64,000 bases of DNA from Celeribacter baekdonensis (GTDB lineage: Bacteria; Pseudomonadota; Alphaproteobacteria; Rhodobacterales; Rhodobacteraceae): positions 1 to 64,000 of the forward strand of contig NZ_FNBL01000001.1 of NCBI RefSeq assembly GCF_900102315.1. Reading direction: 5' to 3'. Shown here piece after piece: positions 1-8,448 of the stretch. The notes under the pieces were generated by a model. It was not told the DNA's origin. It saw only the letters and a list, made by a program, of their open reading frames with translations, and did not search any database. The translations under genes were made by a program, and so were the position numbers. How positions within the stretch are numbered: position 1 is the first letter of the stretch; every line of letters starts with the position of its first letter.

Positions 1-7
1 TGTGAAC

Positions 8-1106
8 TCACAGTGAAGTGCAGTTCTTGATATCTCGTTTTACTCCAACCGGTTCTGTATTTCCATCAGGTTGCTTTCAAAGACCTCAGCGGGCGTCCGG
101 TAGCCAAGGCACTTGCGCGGCGTTGCGTTGAGGCGGTGGCAAATCGACCTCAAATATCGATTTGTCAGCGCCGTCGGTGCGGTTGATCTTGGCAGGTATC
201 GGCGCAGCCTGTTGTTCGTATTCTCAACAGTGCCTTTCTGATAGGGCGCTTGCGGGTCACAGAACCAGGCATCCGCACCGATCCCGGCCTTGAGAAGTTT
301 CCAGGCCGAGAACTCGGTGCCGCGGTCGAAGGTGATCGACTGGCGCGCGTCGGCGGGCAGGGGAGCCAACCCGTTGATCAGGGACTCCATGATCGGTTTG
401 GATTGGCGATCTTCATTACGCATCACGACGGCATAGCGGCTGACGCGCTCAACCAGTGACGTCACGTTTACCTTCCCATGCTCCTTGCGGAACATCACCA
501 AGTCGCACTCCCAATGACCGAATTCTAAGCGTTCTGAGACGCGCTCAGGCCTGTGTGACAGGCTTTGAACGTCGAATATGTGGGTTCTGTTGTGCCTGCG
601 GTAACCACGCGGCCGGCGGCGGCGGCGATGCTCAGGGAGATGGCGGTAGAACTGTTCCTTGCGACCGTCTTTGGAATAGGCAAAGCGATAGATCGTCTCG
701 TGGCTCACGCGGATCGGGTGCCGTTCGATCCGCATCCGGCCGGCTATCTGTTCGGGCGACCAGCCAGCCTTCAGGCGGTCTTCGATGGCGGCTTTCAAAT
801 CAGGGTGAATGATCATCTTGCGATGGATCGCGCGGCGCTGCTCATATTTGTCCTGAGCGACGAGCGCGTGATACCCATTTAGCTCAGGCAGTTCGTCGTC
901 CGTGTACCGATTACGCTTAATGTCTCGGTAGATCGTGGACGGGTCGCGACCCAGTCGATCCGCGATCTCTGAAATCGGCATTTTGGCTTCAAGCCACTTT
1001 GCAAGCTTGCGACGTTCGTCCAGCTTCAGGTGACAGTAGTGGGGTTCCATTCTTCATCCTCCGTGCAACTCTCTGTTTTAGTAAAGAATTTGCACTTCGT
1101 TTGTGA
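8..1106 (-). mobile_element. IS30-family insertion sequence
   Basis: One transposase gene is flanked by imperfect inverted repeats of about 22 bp. The left end (8-29) shares TCACA, GAAGTGCA and TTCTT blocks with the reverse complement of 1084-1106, with one- and two-base gaps. The left repeat lies almost at the window edge, so the true outer boundary and any 2-3 bp target duplication cannot be judged. Just outside the right end (1107-1241) the DNA is clearly AT-rich, unlike the rest of the window. The element sits 135 bp downstream of the XRE-cupin regulator gene stop and interrupts no recognisable gene. Confidence 0.75.
40..1050 (-). CDS. IS30-family transposase (DDE)
   Basis: A 336-residue transposase that would cut and join IS30-type element ends. 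An N-terminal helix-turn-helix (about residues 10-45, containing ISEIADRLGRDPSTIYRDI) is followed by a second DNA-binding stretch and an RNase H-fold integrase core. The acidic triad is visible: D183 in the HWECDLV block, D242 in FDRGTEF and E276 in QKGTVENTN. Length matches the family norm (about 320-380), and no frameshift is seen, so the element may be active. Start is the ATG at 1048-1050, which gives MEPHYCHLKLDERR. Confidence 0.92.
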   Translation of the reverse strand: MEPHYCHLKLDERRKLAKWLEAKMPISEIADRLGRDPSTIYRDIKRNRYTDDELPELNGYHALVAQDKYEQRRAIHRKMIIHPDLKAAIEDRLKAGWSPEQIAGRMRIERHPIRVSHETIYRFAYSKDGRKEQFYRHLPEHRRRRRPRGYRRHNRTHIFDVQSLSHRPERVSERLEFGHWECDLVMFRKEHGKVNVTSLVERVSRYAVVMRNEDRQSKPIMESLINGLAPLPADARQSITFDRGTEFSAWKLLKAGIGADAWFCDPQAPYQKGTVENTNNRLRRYLPRSTAPTALTNRYLRSICHRLNATPRKCLGYRTPAEVFESNLMEIQNRLE

Positions 1107-1241
1107 ATCCACCGGTCTAAATCAAAAAGTCCTATAATTGGTATTATGTATATTAGTTGGATAATATGATACCGGAACTTCGTGTAATAAGGCTTTGTAA
1201 TATAGACATTATACTCCAATCTCCACAGATCACCACATCCG
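1107..1241. other. AT-rich gap beside the IS element
   Basis: This gap of 135 bp is visibly richer in A and T than the surrounding DNA (runs such as TTATGTATATTAG). No gene is seen. It may be a scar of earlier insertions or the native downstream region of the regulator gene. Confidence 0.5.
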
Positions 1242-1850
1242 CTAAAACGTCGGTGGCGTGCAGGCGCTGAACATCACACAGGGCTCCGGCCCAACCTGAC
1301 GAAACCGATGCGGTGTGCGGCTGTCAAAATAATACGCATCGCCTGCGCCCAGAATTTTTCGCTCTTCGCCCACGGTGATCTCGATGCGGCCAGAGATCAC
1401 AATGCCACCTTCCTCCGCCTCATGCCCATACATCACACGCCCTGTATCCGCGCCCGGTTGATAGGTTTCCTTCAACAACATCATCGCACGCCCGAACAAT
1501 GTTGATCCCACTTGTTTGAGCGACAGCTTGCCTTTGCCGATCTCCACAAGATCCTCCGCCGCATAGAAAATCTGCCGTTCAGGATCAGGCTCAAAGGCAA
1601 AAAATTCTGACATCCGCACCGGAATGCCATCCAAGATTTTGCGCAGCGCACCGACCGAGGGATTCATCTTGCCGGACTCAATCAAGGAGATCGTCGAATT
1701 GGGCACGCCGACCTTTTTGGCCAAGGCCCGCTGTGACAGCCCGGCACGATCACGCAACACACGCAGCCGATGCCCAAGTGCCAGATCGTCCTGAACACCG
1801 GACTGCGGTTGATGGTGAGTCGCGGATGTTTCGGTGTTGGAGGTGTTCAT
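1242..1850 (-). CDS. XRE-family regulator with cupin domain (PuuR-like)
   Basis: A 202-residue transcription factor with an N-terminal helix-turn-helix (about residues 25-80; SQRALAKKVGVPNSTISLIE) and a C-terminal cupin beta-barrel (about 120-200; YYFDSRTPHRFRQVG). This architecture is that of PuuR, the putrescine/GABA pathway repressor, and of many Rhodobacteraceae regulators. It is divergent from gabT-gabD across a 125 bp gap, so control of that operon is the natural inference. A TTG three codons upstream (1859) is in frame; I prefer the ATG at 1850. The effector is not readable from sequence; a polyamine-derived compound is a guess from context. Confidence 0.8.
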   Translation of the reverse strand: MNTSNTETSATHHQPQSGVQDDLALGHRLRVLRDRAGLSQRALAKKVGVPNSTISLIESGKMNPSVGALRKILDGIPVRMSEFFAFEPDPERQIFYAAEDLVEIGKGKLSLKQVGSTLFGRAMMLLKETYQPGADTGRVMYGHEAEEGGIVISGRIEITVGEERKILGAGDAYYFDSRTPHRFRQVGPEPCVMFSACTPPTF

Positions 1851-1975
1851 TATATCCAAACTTTCGATTCAATACCCTATGATTATAAGGACTTAAAAAC
1901 AGAAAGAAACAGACTATTGCGATATTCAAATCCCGCATAGCGTAGATTCAAACACAGATGTGAAAGGCTGTTCCC
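1851..1975. promoter_or_regulatory. Divergent promoter region, regulator / gabT
   Basis: This 125 bp gap separates the XRE-cupin gene from gabT and must hold both promoters. The hexamer ATTCAA occurs three times (in CGATTCAATACC, GATATTCAAATCC and GTAGATTCAAACAC), which could be half-sites for the regulator. AAAGGCTG just before 1976 is a usable ribosome binding site for gabT. Confidence 0.4.
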
Positions 1976-3250
1976 ATGACCAATTCCGAGCTTGCCACCC
2001 GCCGCGCTGACGCTCTTGCCCGTGGCGTTGGCGTTATGACCGATCATTTCGTGACCCGTGCGCTCAATGCCGAAGTCTGGGACGAAGACGGCAATCGTTT
2101 GATCGACTTTGCCGCAGGCATCGCCGTGGTCAACACCGGTCACCGCCATCCGAAAGTGATCGAAGCGGTCACCGCACAGCTCGGCGCCTTCACCCACACC
2201 TGTCACCAAGTGTTGCCCTATGCGCCCTATGTGCGCCTGGCCGAACGGCTGAATGAAAAAGTGCCGGGTGACTTCGCCAAGAAGTCCATTTTTGTCACAA
2301 CCGGCGCAGAAGCCGTTGAAAACGCAATCAAAGTGGCCCGTGCCTATACCAAACGCGACGCCGTGATCGCCTTTGGCGGTGGCTTTCATGGCCGCACCTT
2401 TATGGGCATGTCGCTGACCGGCAAAGTTGTTCCTTATAAGGTCGGTTTTGGCGCGATGATGTCCGACGTGTTCCACGTCCCCTACCCCTGTGCCCTGCAT
2501 GGCGTCTCTGTCGATGACACGTTTGCCGCCCTTGAGGCTCTGTTCAAAGCCGATCTCGATCCGGCCCGCGTCGCCGCCGCCATTTTTGAACCGGTTCAAG
2601 GCGAAGGTGGCTTTTATCCGGCCCCGGCCGAGTTCGTCACCCGCCTGCGCGCGCTCTGCGACGCCCATGGCATCGTGATGATCGCCGACGAAGTGCAAAC
2701 CGGCTTTGCCCGCACCGGCAAACTGTTCGCGATGGAGCAGTATGGTGTGGCGGCCGATATCACGACCATGGCCAAAGGCCTTGGCGGTGGCTTCCCGATC
2801 TCTGCGGTCACTGGCCGCGCTGAGATCATGGATGCGCCCAATCCGGGCGGTTTGGGCGGCACCTATGGCGGCAACCCGTTGGGGATCGCGGCAGGCAATG
2901 CGGTTTTGGATGTGATCGAGAGCGAAGGCCTGTGTGATCGTGCCGAAATGCTCGGTGGCAAACTCAAATCCATCTTGGCCGAGATCCAAAAAACCACGCC
3001 GGAACTGGCGGATATCCGCGGTCCGGGCTTTATGATCGCCGCCGAATTCCTCACCGCCGATGGCAAACCAAACCCGGAGCTGACCGGCAAAATCCGTATT
3101 GAAGCCTTGAAGCGCGGGTTGCTTTTGCTCACCTGTGGCGTCTATGGAAACGTCATCCGCTTCCTCGCTCCGCTCACCATCGAAGAGACCGTGTTTGATG
3201 AAGCCATGACCCTTTTGACTGAGGCGGTCGCTGCCGCCAGAAAGGCCTAA
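1976..3250 (+). CDS. gabT: 4-aminobutyrate aminotransferase
   Basis: A class III PLP-dependent aminotransferase of 424 residues that transfers the amino group of GABA to 2-oxoglutarate, giving succinate semialdehyde. Visible marks are the cofactor-binding GAEAVENAIKVAR, the IADEVQTGFARTG stretch with the PLP-contacting Asp, and the Schiff-base lysine in TTMAKGLGGGFP (K267). Length is typical. It is followed after one base by gabD, the next enzyme of the pathway, so the two form an operon. Related enzymes of this class act on 5-aminovalerate or taurine; the gabD partner supports GABA or a close homologue. Confidence 0.9.
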   Translation: MTNSELATRRADALARGVGVMTDHFVTRALNAEVWDEDGNRLIDFAAGIAVVNTGHRHPKVIEAVTAQLGAFTHTCHQVLPYAPYVRLAERLNEKVPGDFAKKSIFVTTGAEAVENAIKVARAYTKRDAVIAFGGGFHGRTFMGMSLTGKVVPYKVGFGAMMSDVFHVPYPCALHGVSVDDTFAALEALFKADLDPARVAAAIFEPVQGEGGFYPAPAEFVTRLRALCDAHGIVMIADEVQTGFARTGKLFAMEQYGVAADITTMAKGLGGGFPISAVTGRAEIMDAPNPGGLGGTYGGNPLGIAAGNAVLDVIESEGLCDRAEMLGGKLKSILAEIQKTTPELADIRGPGFMIAAEFLTADGKPNPELTGKIRIEALKRGLLLLTCGVYGNVIRFLAPLTIEETVFDEAMTLLTEAVAAARKA

Positions 3251-3251
3251 G

Positions 3252-4706
3252 ATGCGCGAACTGAAAGATCCAAGTCTGTTTGAAACCCGTGCCTATGTGA
3301 ATGGCGTCTGGATCGAAGGCAAAGCGACATTCCCGGTGGAGAACCCCTCCACCGGCGAGATCATCGCCCATGTCACCGATATGTCCGCCGAAGATGTCAG
3401 CATGGCCATTGATGCCGCGTATGCGGCCAAACGCGCCTGGGCGGCCAAAACCGGCAAAGACCGCTCCGCGATCCTGCGCAAACTCTTTGATCTCATGGTG
3501 GAAAACGCCGACGATCTGGCCACGATCCTGACCATGGAAATGGGCAAACCCTGGGCCGAGGCGCGGGGCGAAATCCTTTATGGTGCGTCCTATATCGAAT
3601 GGTTCGCGGAAGAGGCCAAACGCGTCTACGGCGATCTTATCCCCGGCGCGCAAGCCGACAAACGCATGGTGATCATCAAGCAACCGGTGGGCGTTGTCGG
3701 CGCGATCACGCCGTGGAATTTCCCCAACGCGATGCTGGCGCGCAAGATGGCCCCGGCCCTCGCTGTGGGCTGTACCATGGTGGCGCGCCCGTCCGAATTC
3801 ACCCCGCTCTCCGCCATCGCTTTGGCCGTTTTGGCCGAACGCGCGGGCGTGCCTGCGGGGGTGTTCAACGTGTTGCCGGGGCTGGACGCGTCGGGCATGG
3901 GGGCGGAGCTTTGCGCCAACACCAAAGTCGCCAAGATCACCTTCACGGGGTCGACCCGCGTTGGCAAAATCCTGATGCGTCAAGGGGCCGAGACGATCAA
4001 GAAACTGTCGATGGAACTTGGCGGCAACGCACCGTTCATCGTCTTTGACGACGCCGATCTGGATGCCGCCGTCGAAGGCGCGATGTTGGCGAAATTCCGC
4101 AACAACGGCCAGACCTGCGTCTGCGCCAACCGCATCTATGTTCAGGCCGGCGTCTATGATGCTTTCGCCGAAAAACTCGGTGTGGCTCTGGGTGCCCTGT
4201 CGCTGGGCGATGGCTTTGCTGAAGGCGTCAACACCGGGCCGCTGATCAACGCCGCAGCCGTCGCGAAGGTCGAAGATCATATTGCCGATGCGATCGCCAA
4301 AGGTGCGGAAGTTGTCATGGGCGGCACGCGCTCCAATTTGGGTCGGACCTTCTTTGAACCGACCCTGCTCAAGGGCGTGACGCAACAGATGAAAGTCGCC
4401 ACCGAAGAGACCTTTGGCCCGCTGGCACCCTTGGTGAAATTCGACACCGAAGACGAAGCGGTCAGCTTTGCCAATGCCTCCGAATTCGGTTTGGCCGGGT
4501 ATTTCTACACCCGCGACCTGAACCGCGCCTGGCGCGTGGGCGAAGCGATTGAAACCGGCATGGTCGGCATCAACACCGGGGTGATTTCAACTGAAATGGC
4601 ACCGTTTGGCGGCGTCAAACAATCCGGCATGGGCCGCGAAGGGTCGAAATACGGCTGTGACGATTATCTTGAGATCAAGAACATGTGCTTTGGCGGGCTG
4701 TCCTAA
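3252..4706 (+). CDS. gabD: Succinate-semialdehyde dehydrogenase (NAD(P)+)
   Basis: An aldehyde dehydrogenase of 484 residues that oxidises succinate semialdehyde to succinate, completing the GABA shunt. The family marks are present: the active-site stretch NNGQTCVCANRIYV with catalytic C289 (and C291, the redox-switch neighbour seen in GabD-type enzymes), the general base E255 in MELGGNAPF, and the oxyanion Asn in TPWNFPNAM. It starts one base after the gabT stop codon, which indicates translational coupling. The start ATG gives MRELKDPSLFETRAYVNG, the usual GabD N-terminus. Confidence 0.93.
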   Translation: MRELKDPSLFETRAYVNGVWIEGKATFPVENPSTGEIIAHVTDMSAEDVSMAIDAAYAAKRAWAAKTGKDRSAILRKLFDLMVENADDLATILTMEMGKPWAEARGEILYGASYIEWFAEEAKRVYGDLIPGAQADKRMVIIKQPVGVVGAITPWNFPNAMLARKMAPALAVGCTMVARPSEFTPLSAIALAVLAERAGVPAGVFNVLPGLDASGMGAELCANTKVAKITFTGSTRVGKILMRQGAETIKKLSMELGGNAPFIVFDDADLDAAVEGAMLAKFRNNGQTCVCANRIYVQAGVYDAFAEKLGVALGALSLGDGFAEGVNTGPLINAAAVAKVEDHIADAIAKGAEVVMGGTRSNLGRTFFEPTLLKGVTQQMKVATEETFGPLAPLVKFDTEDEAVSFANASEFGLAGYFYTRDLNRAWRVGEAIETGMVGINTGVISTEMAPFGGVKQSGMGREGSKYGCDDYLEIKNMCFGGLS

Positions 4707-4730
4707 ACGCCTCCTAAGTCTCTGAAAGAT

Positions 4731-4766
4731 AAAGCCTCCCACAAATGATGCGGGAGGCTTTTCTTT
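4731..4766. terminator. Bidirectional terminator between gabD and the cyclodeaminase gene
   Basis: AAAGCCTCCC and GGGAGGCTTTTCTTT form a strong hairpin flanked by A- and T-rich tracts, so it can end both convergent transcripts. Its right edge touches the stop codon of the opposite gene. Confidence 0.85.
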
Positions 4767-5817
4767 ATCCGGCGCGGGTGAGCATCCCGAACAGATCGCG
4801 CGGATCGTCCGGGTCGGCCAAAAGATCAAGCGGTTCGGAAAACGCGGTCCCCGCCACTTTATCGCGCACGAACCGCAGGGCGGAAAAATCCTCAATCGCA
4901 AAGCCGACACTGTCAAACAGTGTCAATTGGTTGGCACCTGTGCGCCCCGGCACCTCGCCGCGCATCACTTGCCACAGCTCTGTGACCGGATGATCCGCCG
5001 CAAGCTGTTGAATTTCGCCCTCAATCCGGGTTTGTTCCGGGTATTCGACGAAAATCTGCGCCCGCGTCAAAATGTCTTTGTGAAGCTCGGTTTTGCCCGG
5101 ACAATCGCCGCCAATCGCGTTGATATGCTGGCCGCGCCCGACCATATTGTCGGTCAGGATCGTGGCGCATTGTTTGTCAGCGGTGCAGGTGGTGATCACA
5201 TCCGCGCCCTCAACCGCCTCCTGGGCGGAAGAACAGGCCATGATGTCAAACCCCTGCCCCTCCAGATTGCGTTTGGCCTTGGCCGTGGCCGCCGGGTCGA
5301 TGTCATAAAGCCGCAAGCGGGTGATGCCACAAAGCGCGCGAAAGGCCAGCGCCTGAAATTCGCATTGCGCGCCATTGCCGATCATCGCCATCACCGACGC
5401 GCCTTTTGGCGCCAAATACCGCCCGACCAGCGCAGAGGTCGCCGCCGTGCGCAGCGCCGTGAGCAGCGTCATTTCCGTAAGCAGCACCGGATAGCCATTT
5501 GAAACTGAAGACAAAACCCCAAAGGCCGTGACGGTCTGGAATCCTTCTTTCATGTTCTTCGGGTGGCCATTGACGTATTTAAAACCATAAAGCTCCGCAT
5601 CCGCCGTCGGCATCAATTCGATCACGCCTTCAAGCGAATGCGAGGCGACGCGCGGGGTTTTGTCGAACTCCGGCCAGCGTTTGAAATCCTCTTCGATATA
5701 GGCGGCCAAGTCCGACAAGAACCGATCAACGCCAAGACTGTGCACAAGGCGCATCATATTGGCGACGGAGACAAAGGGAACATAAGCCAATTCAGAGGGT
5801 TGCGGCGTATTCATCAT
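4765..5817 (-). CDS. ocd: Ornithine cyclodeaminase
   Basis: A 350-residue member of the ornithine cyclodeaminase/mu-crystallin family, predicted to convert ornithine directly to proline with release of ammonia using bound NAD. The Rossmann motif is GNGAQCEFQALAF (about residues 140-155), and the substrate side shows HPKNMKEGFQTV and the NAIGGDCPGKTEL block typical of true ornithine cyclodeaminases. The start ATG overlaps the arginase stop codon (ATGA, 5814-5817), so it is translated from the same message. Together the two genes turn arginine into proline. Family members with other imine substrates exist, but the arginase neighbour supports ornithine. Confidence 0.88.
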   Translation of the reverse strand: MMNTPQPSELAYVPFVSVANMMRLVHSLGVDRFLSDLAAYIEEDFKRWPEFDKTPRVASHSLEGVIELMPTADAELYGFKYVNGHPKNMKEGFQTVTAFGVLSSVSNGYPVLLTEMTLLTALRTAATSALVGRYLAPKGASVMAMIGNGAQCEFQALAFRALCGITRLRLYDIDPAATAKAKRNLEGQGFDIMACSSAQEAVEGADVITTCTADKQCATILTDNMVGRGQHINAIGGDCPGKTELHKDILTRAQIFVEYPEQTRIEGEIQQLAADHPVTELWQVMRGEVPGRTGANQLTLFDSVGFAIEDFSALRFVRDKVAGTAFSEPLDLLADPDDPRDLFGMLTRAG

Positions 5818-6758
5818 CCAAAACTCCGGGTCATACGGTCCAAAACGCGACGGCCAAACAGGCTGGCCGTCAGATCACACAGCAGCTTTGCCGTGCGTCC
5901 GCGTTCGTCCAAAAACGGGTTCAATTCCACAAGGTCGAGCGAGGTCACGAGCCCACTGTCACAGAGCGTTTCCATGATCAGATGCGCCTCGCGAAAGGTC
6001 GCGCCGCCCGGCACGGTGGTGCCGACAGCGGGCGCAATCGCCGGATCGAGGAAATCGACATCAAAGCTGAGGTGCAACAGACCGTTGGCCGCCGCCACAC
6101 GGTCCAAAAATCCGCGCAAAGGCGTCAAAACCCCGGTTTCGTCAATCGCACGCATATCATGAACTTCGATTCCTAAGGCGCTGATTGTATTGCGTTCTGC
6201 CTCATCTACCGAGCGAATGCCCATCAGGCACAGGTTTTCAACCGGCACAGAGGCGGCCAGATTTGGGTAGGCGTCAAACCCCGCCTGTCCAGTGTAATAG
6301 GCCATCGGCGTGCCGTGCAAATTGCCGCTCTCGGTGCTCGCAAGCGTGTGCAAATCCGGGTGCGCGTCGAGCCAGAGCACAAACAAAGGCCGGCCCTGCT
6401 CCGCCGCATAGCGCGCGATTCCCGGCACGGTGCCCGCCGCCATCGAATGATCGCCGCCCATGAAAATCGGCAGATCATAGGCCTTGGCGGCCGCATAGGC
6501 GGCGGGTTCCAATGCCTCGATCCATGCGATCGTGTCAGACAGGTTGTGTACGGCTGGATTGGCATGGGGCACAGGTGGCTGTGGCGCGACGTGTACGTCG
6601 CCAAGGTCAAAGACCTCCCAGCCCAAAGAGCGGATTGTGCGGGCCAATCCGGCGGTGCGCAGGCTGGCCGGACCCATCAAGCAACCGGGCTGAGAGGCCC
6701 CGGTTTCAACCGGAGCGCCGAGAATCGAACAGGTGCGTGTCATGCAGGTGCGTGTCAT
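5814..6758 (-). CDS. rocF: Arginase
   Basis: A 314-residue ureohydrolase that hydrolyses arginine to ornithine and urea. The manganese-binding motifs are all present: GGDHSMAAG, WLDAHPDLHT and SFDVDFLDPAIAPAVGT. I place the start at 6758 because AAAGGAAAA precedes it at the right distance. The first ten residues are a duplication (MTRTC twice) made by a perfect 15 bp tandem repeat at 6730-6759, so the original start was probably the ATG at 6743. It is the first gene of an operon with ocd, divergent from an Lrp-type regulator. Confidence 0.9.
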   Translation of the reverse strand: MTRTCMTRTCSILGAPVETGASQPGCLMGPASLRTAGLARTIRSLGWEVFDLGDVHVAPQPPVPHANPAVHNLSDTIAWIEALEPAAYAAAKAYDLPIFMGGDHSMAAGTVPGIARYAAEQGRPLFVLWLDAHPDLHTLASTESGNLHGTPMAYYTGQAGFDAYPNLAASVPVENLCLMGIRSVDEAERNTISALGIEVHDMRAIDETGVLTPLRGFLDRVAAANGLLHLSFDVDFLDPAIAPAVGTTVPGGATFREAHLIMETLCDSGLVTSLDLVELNPFLDERGRTAKLLCDLTASLFGRRVLDRMTRSFG

Positions 6759-6868
6759 GGCTTTTCCTTTGGTTTTGATAAAGATGCACGAGGGAGGTGA
6801 CAAAATGTACTGACTTATTGATCATATGAACTATATTATTGGTCAAAGTGATCAGATGTTTGGACAAA
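6759..6868. promoter_or_regulatory. Divergent promoter region with paired TGATCA palindromes
   Basis: The 110 bp between arginase and the Lrp-type gene holds two TGATCA palindromes, at 6819-6824 and 6849-6854, exactly 30 bp apart (about three helical turns). An AT-rich stretch lies between them. Same-face spacing is what an Lrp/AsnC octamer would use, so these are candidate operators. This is inference from position only. Confidence 0.4.
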
Positions 6869-7303
6869 ATGAACATGACGCCCCTTTCCGCCTCCGACCA
6901 AGCCCTGATTGCAGCTTTGCGGATGAATGCGCGCATGTCGATCACAGAACTGGCGCAGGTGGCCGGATTGTCCCGCACCACCACGCGCACGCGCTTGGAC
7001 GCGTTGGTGGCGGAGGGCCGCATTCGGCGCTTTACCATCGAAACCGACGTCGATGTCGAAGGCGAGGTGAAAGCCATCACATTGGTCGAACTTCAGGGCA
7101 AAATGTCCCGCACCGTGATCCGCACCCTGACTCGCATTCCAGAGGTCTCAACCGTCTATGCCACCAACGGATCATGGGATTTGGTGGTCGAGATCAAAAC
7201 CGACAGTTTGGTGAATTTCGACCGGGTTCTGCGCGAAATCCGCGAGGTGCCCGGCGTACTCAACTCGGAAAGTTGCCTCTTGCTTGCGCATGTGACGTCG
7301 TAA
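6869..7303 (+). CDS. Lrp/AsnC-family transcriptional regulator
   Basis: A 144-residue regulator with an N-terminal winged helix-turn-helix (about residues 8-55; MSITELAQVAGLSRTTTRTR) and a C-terminal RAM/ligand-binding domain (about 65-140; VPGVLNSESCLLLAHV). It is divergent from arginase-ocd and probably acts as their arginine- or ornithine-responsive activator, as ArgR/PutR-type Lrp proteins do in related bacteria. A TTG codon ten codons upstream (6839) extends the frame, but it would start inside the candidate operator; the ATG at 6869 is preferred, and ATG 6875 is possible. Ribosome binding site is weak. Confidence 0.85.
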   Translation: MNMTPLSASDQALIAALRMNARMSITELAQVAGLSRTTTRTRLDALVAEGRIRRFTIETDVDVEGEVKAITLVELQGKMSRTVIRTLTRIPEVSTVYATNGSWDLVVEIKTDSLVNFDRVLREIREVPGVLNSESCLLLAHVTS

Positions 7304-7406
7304 CCGGCGGTGCATATGCGGCAAACATGCCGCGTTTTGTACAGATGTCAAAGCTGACGCAAGACGCCCCTTGTCTGTGCTCTATGTTGATCATTAAACT
7401 TCAGGC

Positions 7407-8156
7407 ATGGGTGATGGAACGACCGAAGAAAAACTACACAGCATTCTTGACGCGACCACAGTGCAAGACGTGTGGGAGCGGATGCTGGACTTTGTGCTAG
7501 AGGCTGGATTCACCCATATCTTGTACGGCTTTACCCGATTCCACAGTGACTCGGGCTTTGGTGACGACAACGACCACTTGTTTTTGACCAATTTCGGCGC
7601 CGACTACATGAAGGGATATTTCCTTGAAGGGCGCTATCGCAACGGGCCAATGGTGCATTGGGCGCTGACCAATGTTGGCACCTGTTCCTGGAGTTGGATC
7701 AATGAAAACTTTGATAATCTCACTGCGCAAGAACGTGAGGTTTCCCTTTATAATCGGTCACTTGGCGTCACGTCCGGATATACAATCGCGTTTCAAAATG
7801 CGCTCAAACGGGCCAAGGGCGCGGTTGGCATATCGGTACAGCCCTTTGTGGGGACCCAAGCCGATGCCGATGCGATTTGGGCCGAAAAAGGGCGCGACAT
7901 TGAATTGGTCTGCGGTGTGGCCCATTTGAAAATCATCACCATGCCGATGCCACAACGGATTTTGACGTCACGCCAACGCGAGGTGCTTGAGTGGATCGGA
8001 GATGGGAAAACCGTGGCGGATACGGCGCAAATTTTAGGACTCAACAAGGCCACCGTGGAAAAGCACCTGCGCCTGGCGCGTGAATCTCTGGGCGTTGATA
8101 CCACCGCGCAGGCGGTGCTCAAGGCATCCTTTCACAACCAAATGTTCACGGTTTGA
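7407..8156 (+). CDS. LuxR-family regulator with autoinducer-binding domain
   Basis: A 249-residue quorum-sensing-type regulator. Residues about 15-165 match the autoinducer-binding domain (a Tyr/Trp-rich pocket region with YMKGYFLEGRYRNGPMVHW and SWSWINEN), and residues about 185-245 form the LuxR helix-turn-helix (LTSRQREVLEWIGDGKTVAD, then NKATVEKHLRLARESLGV). No luxI-type synthase gene is found in the window, so this is a candidate LuxR solo. It may answer signals made elsewhere in the genome, by other cells, or non-homoserine-lactone ligands. Start ATG at 7407 lacks a strong ribosome binding site. Confidence 0.85.
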   Translation: MGDGTTEEKLHSILDATTVQDVWERMLDFVLEAGFTHILYGFTRFHSDSGFGDDNDHLFLTNFGADYMKGYFLEGRYRNGPMVHWALTNVGTCSWSWINENFDNLTAQEREVSLYNRSLGVTSGYTIAFQNALKRAKGAVGISVQPFVGTQADADAIWAEKGRDIELVCGVAHLKIITMPMPQRILTSRQREVLEWIGDGKTVADTAQILGLNKATVEKHLRLARESLGVDTTAQAVLKASFHNQMFTV

Positions 8157-8388
8157 TCAAAAGGTAAGGATTGCCGTAGTTTCGCCTTGGCCGATCTTAT
8201 GGGAAACTGAATGTGTTCCTGCTTTCGAGGCTTGGCCTTTGGAACGGGGGGGTTGGGATCGCACACGTCATTTCGCTTACCGACGTCCTACAGGGGGTGC
8301 GGGCCTATTGATCGGCTTTGCGCTCCCTTTTTACATCGGAACCACCCCTGCTCCAATGCCCGAAAATTTGCTCATAGCCACGCGCCAT
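8157..8388. other. Intergenic region after the LuxR-type gene
   Basis: This 232 bp stretch between the LuxR-type gene and the tsf terminator holds no convincing gene. No plus-strand terminator for the LuxR-type gene is evident. Confidence 0.5.
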
Positions 8389-8417
8389 AAAAAAGGGCCG
8401 ACCCGCAGGCCGACCCC
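8389..8417 (-). terminator. Rho-independent terminator of rpsB-tsf
   Basis: Read on the minus strand, a nine-pair stem (GGGTCGGCC with GGTCGGCCC, two wobbles) closed by a TGCG loop is followed by six T residues. It lies about 140 bp past the tsf stop, so the tsf message carries the palindromic repeat element at 8449-8562 in its 3' untranslated region. Confidence 0.75.
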
Positions 8418-8448
8418 ATTCATCTCACAATCTGCGCGACTGTGACTT

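Noticed and set aside
1883-2989. Minus-strand frame of 368 codons opposite gabT
   Set aside because: Shadow of gabT; no recognisable domain and the opposite strand is a complete aminotransferase.
8157-8388. Gene after the LuxR-type regulator
   Set aside because: Frames here lack start signals and familiar composition; the region looks like spacer before the tsf terminator.
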